From contig NZ_CP061768.1 of NCBI RefSeq assembly GCF_013624435.2, forward strand, positions 3,004,001 through 3,068,000: a stretch of DNA of 64,000 nt, in the 5' to 3' direction. This stretch comes from Nocardioides campestrisoli (GTDB taxonomy: Bacteria; Actinomycetota; Actinomycetes; Propionibacteriales; Nocardioidaceae). The notes beneath the pieces are model-generated. The model was not told the origin of the DNA. It made no database searches and saw only the letters and a program-made list of their open reading frames with translations. Made by a program: the position numbers and the translations under genes. This document shows positions 8,770 to 15,403 of this stretch, one piece after another. How positions within the stretch are numbered: position 1 is the first letter of the stretch; each line of letters opens with the position of its first letter.

Positions 8770-10214
8770 CGCGTCTCCTGCCGGACGTCGCGCACCCGCA
8801 GCGCCCGCGCACCCGCACGACGCAGGGCAGGCTGGTGGGGCAGGTGGTCGGCCACCAGGACCGGAGGGCCGAGCACGGCCGGGGCCTCGTGCCCGTCGGC
8901 CGCGCCCGGGAGGACCAGCAGCCGGTGACAGGCGCGCACCAGGAACTCCGCGTCGTGCGACACCAGGAGGGTCGCCGTCTCCGACTCGTCGTCGTGGAGT
9001 GCGGCCGCCAGCGTCCGCCGTCCTGCGGCATCCAGCCCGACCTCGGGTCGGTCGAGCACCTCGGTCCGCGTGGACGCCGCGTTCAGGGCCCACTGGGCTG
9101 CTCGGCGCTCGCCGGCGCTGTGCTGCGCCAGGGTCCGAGCCGGATCGACCGGCGCCACCCGGGCGGCAGCGGCCACGGCCACGTCGGCGTCACCCCCGCG
9201 CGCCCGGCACCACGCCCTGGCGAGTCGCCCCAGGGGGACGTGGCCGGGCCAGACCAGCGGTGGCCGAGGGCGAGCCTCAGCGTCGATCGTCGCCGCGAGC
9301 CGCCGCGCCACGGAGAGGGCTCGAGCGTGGTCGCCGTCCCGAGGCACGACGCCGAGAGTCTCCCCGACCAGCACGTCGACGTCCCCGTCGACGCCGGCGC
9401 GCCCCGGGGGCACCCGCACGACCGCCGTCGCCTGCCGTTCGGACCGGGTCTGCGCCCTCGGCACCGCGGTCTGCACGAGGGGGTGCCGGCCCAGCCGCTC
9501 GAGGTCCCACCAGTCGGCACGTGGGAGGCCGAGAGCCCGCGCAAGTGCCGCCTCCGGGGGGAGCGGAAGGGTCCGCGGGCTCCACGCCGCGCTCGGCTGC
9601 ACGAGTGCCTGGCCGTCACCCAGCAGCTCCACGACCTGGTCGGCCACGGGTACGGCGGTCGCCAGGTCGTGCTCGACCCAGCAGACGTCGACCCCGAGGT
9701 CGGCGCAGTGTCGCAGCGCCCGTGCGAGTGCACCGCGCAGGTCGGGGCCCAGGTGGGCCAGCGGCTGGTCGAGGACCAGGAGGACCCGCTGGGCGCGGGT
9801 GTGGGACCGGTGCGTCTGCAGGATCCCGCGCACGGCGGGAACGGCAGAGCAGACCGCCGGGTCGAGCTCGCGCAGCGACGTCCGCAGGTCGTGGCAGCCG
9901 GTCACGTCCGCCCAGAGCTCCGCGGTCACGTGGCCCTCTCCCCCGAGGGCCTCCGCGACGGTCATCTCCAGCGGTGGGTCGAGCCGGAACGCGCCGACGT
10001 GGTGCACCGTCACCTCGTCGGCCGACCAGGAGCCGTGGACCAGCGCACCCCTCGGGAGGGTCCCGCCCAGGGCTGAGGCGAGGAGGGAGCCGCCCGTGCC
10101 GCTGCGCCCCGCGACGACCGTCAGCCCCTGCACGTCGAAGGAGAACGGCCCGGCAGCGATCCCGCGACCCGGGAGCCACACGGCCAGCTCGTTGATCGAG
10201 ACGCTCACCGTCAC
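8766..10214 (-). CDS. Two-domain ABC ATPase of ECF type with degenerate catalytic motifs
   Basis: The 482-residue protein has the length and tandem layout of CbiO/EcfA fusions, but its motifs are damaged. In domain 1 the Walker A reads GRSGTGGS (residues 36-43), with Gly42 where the lysine belongs. No LSGGQ signature is visible before Walker B. Walker B is VLLVLDQP, with Gln150 in place of the catalytic Glu, while the H-loop His182 is present. In domain 2 the Walker A region is GVVPRDGDHARA with no usable Lys (about 288-299), the signature is HSAGERR (365-371), Walker B is TEVLDRPEVGLD with Arg389 for Glu, and His420 is kept. The GTG start at 10214 overlaps the EcfT stop. It is unlikely to hydrolyse ATP normally. 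The reading frame is intact and translationally coupled, so it is not an obvious pseudogene. Confidence 0.8.
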   Translation of the reverse strand: MTVSVSINELAVWLPGRGIAAGPFSFDVQGLTVVAGRSGTGGSLLASALGGTLPRGALVHGSWSADEVTVHHVGAFRLDPPLEMTVAEALGGEGHVTAELWADVTGCHDLRTSLRELDPAVCSAVPAVRGILQTHRSHTRAQRVLLVLDQPLAHLGPDLRGALARALRHCADLGVDVCWVEHDLATAVPVADQVVELLGDGQALVQPSAAWSPRTLPLPPEAALARALGLPRADWWDLERLGRHPLVQTAVPRAQTRSERQATAVVRVPPGRAGVDGDVDVLVGETLGVVPRDGDHARALSVARRLAATIDAEARPRPPLVWPGHVPLGRLARAWCRARGGDADVAVAAAARVAPVDPARTLAQHSAGERRAAQWALNAASTRTEVLDRPEVGLDAAGRRTLAAALHDDESETATLLVSHDAEFLVRACHRLLVLPGAADGHEAPAVLGPPVLVADHLPHQPALRRAGARALRVRDVRQETR

Positions 10215-11191
10215 TGCTCCCCTCGGGTGTCTTCGGGCACCGCAGTCGTGACCGCCGGCAGCATCAGCAGGCTGAGCGCGCACAGCGTCGGATCGGCCTC
10301 GCTGAGCACCAGGACCGCGGTCAGGACAGCGCAGGCGGCGGGCGCGAGGTCGACCGCCCGCCCCACGACGAACCGGGCACGAGCGAGGACGGCCCCCGTC
10401 CCCACGATCGCGAGGACGGCCAGCAGGGACGCCTCCACCCCGGTCACGGTGCGGCCCACCGCGCCCGTCGTGGCAGTGAGGACGATGGCGAGGACGACCA
10501 GCACCCGCACCCGCGTCAGCCGGGCCGGCTCGTCGGGAAGGCCCCCTCGGCCCCACTGGTCGGCTCGTTCGGCAGCCGACGCCACCGCCTCCGGCACCGA
10601 GCTCGTGACGCCACCGAGCCCGTGCGCCGCGAGGGCCGGGCGGGCGCGTTCGGCGCGGGCGAGCTCCTCGGCGGCGAAGCACGCAGGATGCACGAACCTC
10701 GCGGCACGGCCCAGGGTCACGTCCGCGAGCCGGGCCAGACGCTCGCCGCTGACACAGCGGAGCACCAGGGCGACCAGGGCGAGGTGCGCGAGGGCCTGCC
10801 CGGCGAGGCTGATACCACCGATCAGTCGTCCCGTCGTGACCACCCCGCCGATCGGCGTGCCAGAGCTGGGTGCCCACTCCGGCAGCACCCAGACCACGTC
10901 GCCGCCGGACGCCGGTCCGACCGCCAGGGTGATGACGGCCCACCCGGCGACCAGCACGGTGGCGAGCACCAGGACGGGGTATCCCAGACCGGCCCGCGCC
11001 CGGCGGCCCCGGTGCCACCAGATGACCAGGACGGCCACCAGCACGCAGACCGGCACCCACCACGACGCGACCGTCTGGAGGGCGAGGAAGGCCACCCCTG
11101 CCCAGGCCAGCCAGCCGAGGGCCGCGACGTCGACCACGGGCGCAAGGCCCCGGCTCGCGCGAGCACGTCCGTTCGCCACCGCGGCGCTCAC
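10211..11191 (-). CDS. EcfT-like transmembrane coupling protein of ECF transporter
   Basis: The 326-residue protein has hydrophobic helices in the N-terminal half (for example about 25-60 and 75-95) and two more near the C-terminus. The long cytoplasmic helical segment holds FAAEELARAERARPALAAHG and, later, SAAERADQWGRGG, which match the positions of the two short Ala-Arg-Gly-type coupling motifs of EcfT/CbiQ proteins but are divergent. The GTG at 11191 has a GGAGG site and overlaps the upstream stop (GTGA), deciding the start over an upstream one. EcfT links the S component to the ATPases. Here the partner ATPase is degenerate, and the coupling motifs may have drifted with it. Confidence 0.72.
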   Translation of the reverse strand: MSAAVANGRARASRGLAPVVDVAALGWLAWAGVAFLALQTVASWWVPVCVLVAVLVIWWHRGRRARAGLGYPVLVLATVLVAGWAVITLAVGPASGGDVVWVLPEWAPSSGTPIGGVVTTGRLIGGISLAGQALAHLALVALVLRCVSGERLARLADVTLGRAARFVHPACFAAEELARAERARPALAAHGLGGVTSSVPEAVASAAERADQWGRGGLPDEPARLTRVRVLVVLAIVLTATTGAVGRTVTGVEASLLAVLAIVGTGAVLARARFVVGRAVDLAPAACAVLTAVLVLSEADPTLCALSLLMLPAVTTAVPEDTRGEQ

Positions 11192-12222
11192 CGACGCCTC
11201 CGGAGGCGCCCGGGGCGCAGGACCAGGGCGAGCGCGCATGCGGCGATGCCGGCGGCGACGAACTGGACCGCCCGGACGGAGTGTGTCCCGGCGCCGGCGG
11301 GAGAGGCGGCCGGCGAGTCGAGCAGGGGCACGTCCAGGTTGCGACTCCGCGGACGGACGACCGCGGCACCGTCGCTCCCCACACCGGCGGCCAGGGACCC
11401 CTGGACCGACACGCCGAGCACGGGAAAGATCTCCGCTGCCGGGAGCTCACGGCGCTCGCCCGCGGCGCGGGGACGCACGGGCCAGGTCGCCACCGGGGTG
11501 CCGCTGCGGACGTCGACGAGGCGGAAGGTGTGCGCGCCTGCGGACAGGCCCCGCGGCACGACGTACGAGACGGTGCAGCGAGTCTCCTCGCAGGTCGTCC
11601 TCGAGTCGGGGGCGCCCGCGCCCTCCTGCGCAGGGACCGCTGTCCAGGCGGAGCCCTCCTGGCGTTGGACGGCGTACACGCTCCCCGGGACGACGTGGTC
11701 CAGGCGGAGCCCGAGGGCCGCACCGACCGGCTTGTCCGCCGTGTACTCGTCACCGACGAGCTCGGGCGTGCGCGTGACGAGCTCGCTCCACGCGCCCAGG
11801 ACGGTGGTCAGGTCCTCTCCCTCGGCCTCGGCGGCAGCGACGAGCAAGGGCCCACCGGCCGTCCCGGCCGGCGCCGCCGGCAGGGCGAGGTCGGCGCTCC
11901 CCCACCCGCGCTCGTCCGTGGTCACCTCGGCCTCGGGCCCCACTGGCTCCCACGTGACAGCACCCGCGCGGGTCGTCGAGAGCCGGAAGGCTCGCACCGT
12001 CAGGCTCGTGTCGGGGCGTCCCGTCACGCCCACGCGCTGCGTGGACCCCTCGGCCCACAGGCGCGGGGCCTGCACCGAGCACCGCACCTCGTCGTGGCTG
12101 CACAGCCGGTCCGTCTCCCCCGTCGCAGCCGAGGCGGGGTGCAGGGAGAGCAGCACCAGGACCAGCGCCGCCGTGAGGGAGACCGGCGCGCCTCGGCCCA
12201 CCCGGCGGGGACGGACGGTCAC
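11188..12222 (-). CDS. Exported, C-terminally anchored protein B of the B12 operon
   Basis: The 344-residue protein has a signal peptide (basic start, hydrophobic LTAALVLVLLSLHPASA), an extracytoplasmic region of two beta-rich parts, and a C-terminal membrane helix (about 318-335) followed by RPGRLRRRR. It resembles the preceding gene product: both start the mature part with LC...CS, and both contain a second domain of the form GD-Y-AD-KPVG, VPG--Y, WTA-P-Q, then Y-VP-GL-AG---FR. It overlaps both neighbours by 4 nt. No enzyme motif is visible. A role as surface cobalamin-capturing or docking protein is inferred from its place in the operon. Confidence 0.75.
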   Translation of the reverse strand: MTVRPRRVGRGAPVSLTAALVLVLLSLHPASAATGETDRLCSHDEVRCSVQAPRLWAEGSTQRVGVTGRPDTSLTVRAFRLSTTRAGAVTWEPVGPEAEVTTDERGWGSADLALPAAPAGTAGGPLLVAAAEAEGEDLTTVLGAWSELVTRTPELVGDEYTADKPVGAALGLRLDHVVPGSVYAVQRQEGSAWTAVPAQEGAGAPDSRTTCEETRCTVSYVVPRGLSAGAHTFRLVDVRSGTPVATWPVRPRAAGERRELPAAEIFPVLGVSVQGSLAAGVGSDGAAVVRPRSRNLDVPLLDSPAASPAGAGTHSVRAVQFVAAGIAACALALVLRPGRLRRRR

Positions 12223-13670
12223 CACGTCTCCTCCTGGTCGGAGACCAGACGGCGGCGCAGCCAGATCCCCAGTCCCGGCGCGACGAGGAGCAGCAGCAGG
12301 GCAGCACCGAACAGCCACGTGACCGGCCCACGGACCTCCTGGATCCGTGGCGCGGCGGCCGGCCTCGCTTCCTCTCCCCAGACGAGATCCTCGGACGCGG
12401 CGCCCGCGCCTGCGCCCGGCGACGCCGTCGCCTGGCCAGGTCCAGCGACAGGTCCAGCGGCAGCGGAAGCGGAAGCGGAAGCCTGCGCGGAGGGCGCGTC
12501 GCGCCGGCTCGTTCCCGGCGTCTGTCCGGGCGTCGGGGTGGGCGCGCTGCCGGGCGTCGCGCCGGTGCTGGTCGTCGGGGTGGGCGCACTGCTGGGCGTC
12601 GCGCCGGGGTTGAGCTTCGGCGCGGTGCTCGACTTCGGCGCGGTGCTCGACTTGGGCACGGGGCTGGGCGACGGGCCGGGAACCGGTGCCCCTTCCTGCT
12701 CTCCCGGCCCGGGTCCCGGAGTGCCAGGGGTCTCCTCGTCGCCACCGCCACCGCCACCGCCACCGCCACCGCCACCGTCGGGGTCAGGCACACCCGGACC
12801 CTTGGTCCGGTCGAAGTTCTGCCCTCTCGCCCGGGCCTCACCCTGTTCCGAGGGCACGACGGTCCACTCGTTGTACGCCGGCGAGGCGATCGGGCGGTCC
12901 TCGGCGCCCCCGTAGTTCAGGTGGTGGTTGACCCGGAACCGGTAGGGCTGCCCGGCGACGAGCCCCTCCGGCACGGTGTAGGTCAGGTGCGAGATCTCGC
13001 CCGGAGAGCTGAGCAGGCGCTGGGAGGCGTCGTACCCCTGGCCCGGGAGAGCCGTCCAGGTCCCGTCGGGCGCCAGGTACTCGACCCAGTAGCCGACGCC
13101 CGGCACGTTCCCGATCACCTGGAGGTCGAGGGGGACGCCGACCGGCTTCTGGTCGGCGTAGCCGTCCCCGAGCAGCTTGAGCGTCCGCCCCCCGAACTCC
13201 ACGACCGTGCCGAGCCGCGTCGTCAGGTCGAGGGAGGTGTCGTCCGCCAGCCCGACGAACCCCCAGCCTCCCGGGACGTCGGGCACGGTCCGTGGCACCA
13301 GCCTGGCCGGGTCCCGGAGGTCTCCCCGTCCCCCACCGAGGGCGCGCGTGGTCGCCTGCACCGGCTCCCCGCTCGCGGCCAGTCCGGTCAGCTCACCGAG
13401 GGAGTTGAACTCCACGAGGTAGAACTGGAACGTCAGGAGCGTGCCGGGGTTCCCGGTCGCATGGATGCGCAGCAGCTGGTCGTGGGCGGCCACGTGGCTC
13501 TCGGTCGTGATCGAGCACGGGCCTGCCTGGTAGCCGTCGCACAGGGCCGCCTGGGACGGACCGGCCGCGTGCGCGGTCGTCGTCCAGAGACCCGCGAGGA
13601 CGAGGCACCAGGACGCGGCGATCGCCAGAGCCGTACGGGACGGCTGGCATCGAGCCTCGGGTGCCTGCAT
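12219..13670 (-). CDS. Exported, C-terminally anchored protein A, first gene of the B12 operon
   Basis: The 483-residue protein has a signal peptide ending near TTTAHA and two extracellular domains homologous to those of the next gene product. A Pro/Ser/Thr-rich stalk follows, containing twelve consecutive glycines and PKSSTA repeats, then a C-terminal membrane helix (about 450-470) with an Arg-rich stop. The ATG at 13670 has GGAGG 7 nt upstream and lies 71 nt after the end of a cobalamin riboswitch. The stalk would lift the domains through the cell wall. No enzymatic motif is seen. Binding of cobalamin or of the secreted DUF4430/alpha-barrel proteins is a reasonable but unproven guess. Confidence 0.78.
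   Translation of the reverse strand: MQAPEARCQPSRTALAIAASWCLVLAGLWTTTAHAAGPSQAALCDGYQAGPCSITTESHVAAHDQLLRIHATGNPGTLLTFQFYLVEFNSLGELTGLAASGEPVQATTRALGGGRGDLRDPARLVPRTVPDVPGGWGFVGLADDTSLDLTTRLGTVVEFGGRTLKLLGDGYADQKPVGVPLDLQVIGNVPGVGYWVEYLAPDGTWTALPGQGYDASQRLLSSPGEISHLTYTVPEGLVAGQPYRFRVNHHLNYGGAEDRPIASPAYNEWTVVPSEQGEARARGQNFDRTKGPGVPDPDGGGGGGGGGGGGDEETPGTPGPGPGEQEGAPVPGPSPSPVPKSSTAPKSSTAPKLNPGATPSSAPTPTTSTGATPGSAPTPTPGQTPGTSRRDAPSAQASASASAAAGPVAGPGQATASPGAGAGAASEDLVWGEEARPAAAPRIQEVRGPVTWLFGAALLLLLVAPGLGIWLRRRLVSDQEETW
12741..12776. repeat. Hexanucleotide microsatellite (GCCACC x 6) inside a coding region
   Basis: Six perfect copies of GCCACC on the plus strand are read on the minus strand as GGTGGC, giving twelve glycines in the stalk of exported protein A. 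Because the unit is a multiple of three, a gain or loss of units would change stalk length without a frameshift. Confidence 0.9.
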
Positions 13671-13741
13671 CTGGGACCTCCAGGGGTGCGCAGGCAAGGC
13701 AAACCCCAGGGGATTTCCGAGCCCGCGTTGGTGCGACGACG

Positions 13742-13845
13742 GGTGACGGCTGCATCCCGGAGTTCCCGACTTGCTGGATGACCAGCTCACGGTTGCGCAA
13801 CAGCGCCGGATTCGCACCGGCTTCCTCTGGTGGGGATGCGTCACG
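13742..13845 (-). promoter_or_regulatory. Cobalamin riboswitch 1 (upstream of the 11-gene operon)
   Basis: Read on the minus strand, 13825-13806 is GGAAGCCGGTGCGAATCCGG, the conserved core of cobalamin riboswitches. It is followed by the GCGCAACCGTGAGC element and a B12-box-like AGTCGGGAACTCC (13771-13759). A closing P1 helix can be drawn between about 13844-13833 and 13758-13743. It lies directly upstream of exported protein A and therefore of the whole minus-strand operon. Riboswitches of this class switch genes off when cobalamin is bound. Confidence 0.93.
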
Positions 13846-13983
13846 GATGAGTGACCCGGAGATGGTGGCACACGGACTCGGGGGCTGGTCCACCCGGCCT
13901 GGGCATCTGCCCCAAGACAGCCTGGTCCCGGCGACGCGCGTGAGCAGGGTCATACGGGATCCGATTCGTGGTCCGCCGCCATC

Positions 13984-14098
13984 GACGGCGTAGCCTCCGG
14001 GGCGGTGTCGAAGGGGAAGCCGGTGCAAGTCCGGCACTGACCCGCAACCGTGACGAAGGGGCCCACCCCCTCGAAGTCGGAATGCCTTCACGCCGTGA
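13984..14098 (+). promoter_or_regulatory. Cobalamin riboswitch 2 (upstream of the DUF4430 protein)
   Basis: Positions 14015-14034 read GGAAGCCGGTGCAAGTCCGG. CCCGCAACCGTGA and a B12-box-like AGTCGGAATGCC (14075-14086) follow. The ends pair as ACGGCGT (13985-13991) with ACGCCGT (14090-14096), giving a clear P1. It precedes the secreted DUF4430 gene on the plus strand. Confidence 0.94.
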
Positions 14099-14158
14099 CG
14101 ACCACCCACACACTGTCGAGGAATGCAGTTGGTCGCTGACGCGATGTCGGCCACCCTG

Positions 14159-14172
14159 CTCCGGAACCGGAG
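14159..14172 (+). promoter_or_regulatory. SD-sequestering hairpin, likely expression platform of riboswitch 2
   Basis: The sequence CTCCG-GAAC-CGGAG forms a 5-bp stem with a tetraloop whose 3' arm contains the GGAG ribosome-binding site (14169-14172) of the GTG start at 14180. This suggests control of translation initiation rather than termination. Confidence 0.6.
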
Positions 14173-14179
14173 TACACCC

Positions 14180-15319
14180 GTGAAACTTCGCAAGATCGCG
14201 TCGGCCGTTGCCTGCGCACTCGTCATCAGCCCCCTCTCGGGGGTGCTCTCCCCCGCGCACGCCGCGTCCTGGCACACCGGCTGGTGCCAGGAGGACGAGG
14301 GCCTCAGCGTCGTCGTCGACTTCGGGAACGAGGTCGCCGAGACCATCCCGCCGGAGGGGTTCCTGGTGCGCTGCCTCGTCGGCGGCGTCGTCGACACCAC
14401 CCCCGAGCTCAGCAGGGTCGCGGCCCTGACGGGGGTCGGGCTCGAGGTCGAGCACGATCGCAGCGGCTACATCACCTCCATCGCCGGCATCGAGGAGTAC
14501 TCGGGCGACGCGCTGTGGTGGATGTTCTCCGGCGCGGAGGTCCCGGGCCCCTGGGACAGCGGCAACTACGGCATCGTCACGGACGGCCCCAACATCAACA
14601 AGGCCTTCGGTGCCCGGCTCGTCGGGGAGGACTACGTCAGCGTGCCGCGGCCCACCCCGCAGTTCGCCGCGCCGGCGCCTGCTCCTGAGCCGACCCCTAT
14701 GCCGACCCCCGTGCCGACCCCCACCCCTGGGTCGACTCCTGGGCCGACTCCTGCGCCGACTCCCGGCACCGAGGCCCCGGCGTCCGTCAGTGGCACCGTG
14801 CCCACGGTCCTCGGGAAGGCTCGGGTCGGGCTGCGCCTGACCGCAGATCTCGGCCTCTGGAGCGAAGGCTCCACCCTGACGCGTCGGTGGACGCGCAACG
14901 GCGTCCCGATCCCCGGGGCCGGCGGGAGCTCGTACCGGCTGCGCCCGGCCGACCGCGGTGCACGGATCGCGCTGGAGGTGACCGGCTCCAAGCCGGGCCA
15001 CGTCTCGACCACGGTCGCGGCCGCACCCACGACCAAGGTGCTCCGTGGTCGACTCGAGCCGACCAAGCCCCGGGTCGCCGGCCCTGTCCAGGTCGGCAGG
15101 AGGCTGCGGGCCGTCGTGCCTGCCTGGCGACCCGGTCGGGTCGACGTCTCCCACCAGTGGCTCCGTGACGGCAAGCCGATCCCCGGGGCCCGCAAGAAGA
15201 CCTACGTCCTCAAGCGCACGGACGTGCGGCACCGCATCTCTGTGCGGGTGACCGGCACCAAGGCCGGGTACGCCAAGGCCACCCGTACGTCGGCCCGGAC
15301 CGTGCGCGTCTCCCGCTGA
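14180..15319 (+). CDS. Secreted DUF4430 (transcobalamin beta-domain-like) protein with Ig-like repeats
   Basis: The 379-residue protein has a signal peptide (residues 1-28, ending SPAHA). A DUF4430-like domain follows at about 30-155, with WHTGWC, VEHDRSGYITSIAGIEE and WWMFSGAEV; Cys36 and Cys65 may form a disulfide. Next come a Pro/Thr-rich linker (about 157-196) and two Ig-like repeats of ~80 residues sharing W-R(N/D)G-PIPGA...Y and VTG(S/T)K-G. DUF4430 is the C-terminal beta domain of transcobalamin and intrinsic factor that closes over cobalamin. The GTG at 14180 gives the best signal peptide and SD spacing; ATGs at 14123 and 14144 are alternatives. The C-terminus is Lys/Arg-rich with no membrane anchor. 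It is under riboswitch 2. Confidence 0.82.
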   Translation: MKLRKIASAVACALVISPLSGVLSPAHAASWHTGWCQEDEGLSVVVDFGNEVAETIPPEGFLVRCLVGGVVDTTPELSRVAALTGVGLEVEHDRSGYITSIAGIEEYSGDALWWMFSGAEVPGPWDSGNYGIVTDGPNINKAFGARLVGEDYVSVPRPTPQFAAPAPAPEPTPMPTPVPTPTPGSTPGPTPAPTPGTEAPASVSGTVPTVLGKARVGLRLTADLGLWSEGSTLTRRWTRNGVPIPGAGGSSYRLRPADRGARIALEVTGSKPGHVSTTVAAAPTTKVLRGRLEPTKPRVAGPVQVGRRLRAVVPAWRPGRVDVSHQWLRDGKPIPGARKKTYVLKRTDVRHRISVRVTGTKAGYAKATRTSARTVRVSR

Positions 15320-15350
15320 CCCGGACCTTCGCCAAGACCGGACCTGGCAC

Positions 15351-15388
15351 AGAACGGGCCCCGACGCAGCGGCGTCGGGGCCCGTTCT
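15351..15388. terminator. Bidirectional terminator shared by two B12-binding-protein genes
   Basis: A perfect 17-bp stem (15351-15367 with 15372-15388) closes a 4-nt loop. It lies between the convergent DUF4430 and alpha-barrel genes, 31 nt and 15 nt from their stops, and can serve both strands. Confidence 0.9.
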
Positions 15389-15403
15389 TCGCGCTGGGGC
15401 GGC

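Larger units (their letters stand above)
13671..14179. other. 509-nt divergent regulatory region with two cobalamin riboswitches
   Basis: No gene is seen here. The space holds two back-to-back cobalamin riboswitches that face away from each other (13742-13845 minus, 13984-14098 plus). About 138 nt between them must contain the two promoters; no convincing -10/-35 pair could be picked out. It also holds the leader of exported protein A (13671-13741) and the leader of the DUF4430 gene with its SD hairpin (14099-14179). Confidence 0.85.

Noticed and set aside
10211..11191. The EcfT-like gene considered as a cobalt (CbiQ) transporter subunit
   Set aside because: No CbiM/CbiN-type cobalt S component is present, and the neighbours include secreted transcobalamin-like proteins. 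Cobalamin fits better, although cobalt cannot be excluded from this gene alone.
8766..11753. A ~995-codon open frame on the minus strand running through the ABC gene and beyond
   Set aside because: Only the part from the GTG at 10214 has protein-like motifs and matches the overlap with the EcfT stop. The remainder is an Arg/Pro/Gly-rich shadow frame of the EcfT and exported-protein genes, as expected in very GC-rich DNA.
12741..12776. Regular GCCACC repeat considered as a CRISPR-like or structured DNA element
   Set aside because: Units are contiguous without spacers and lie in frame inside a coding region as a poly-glycine stalk.
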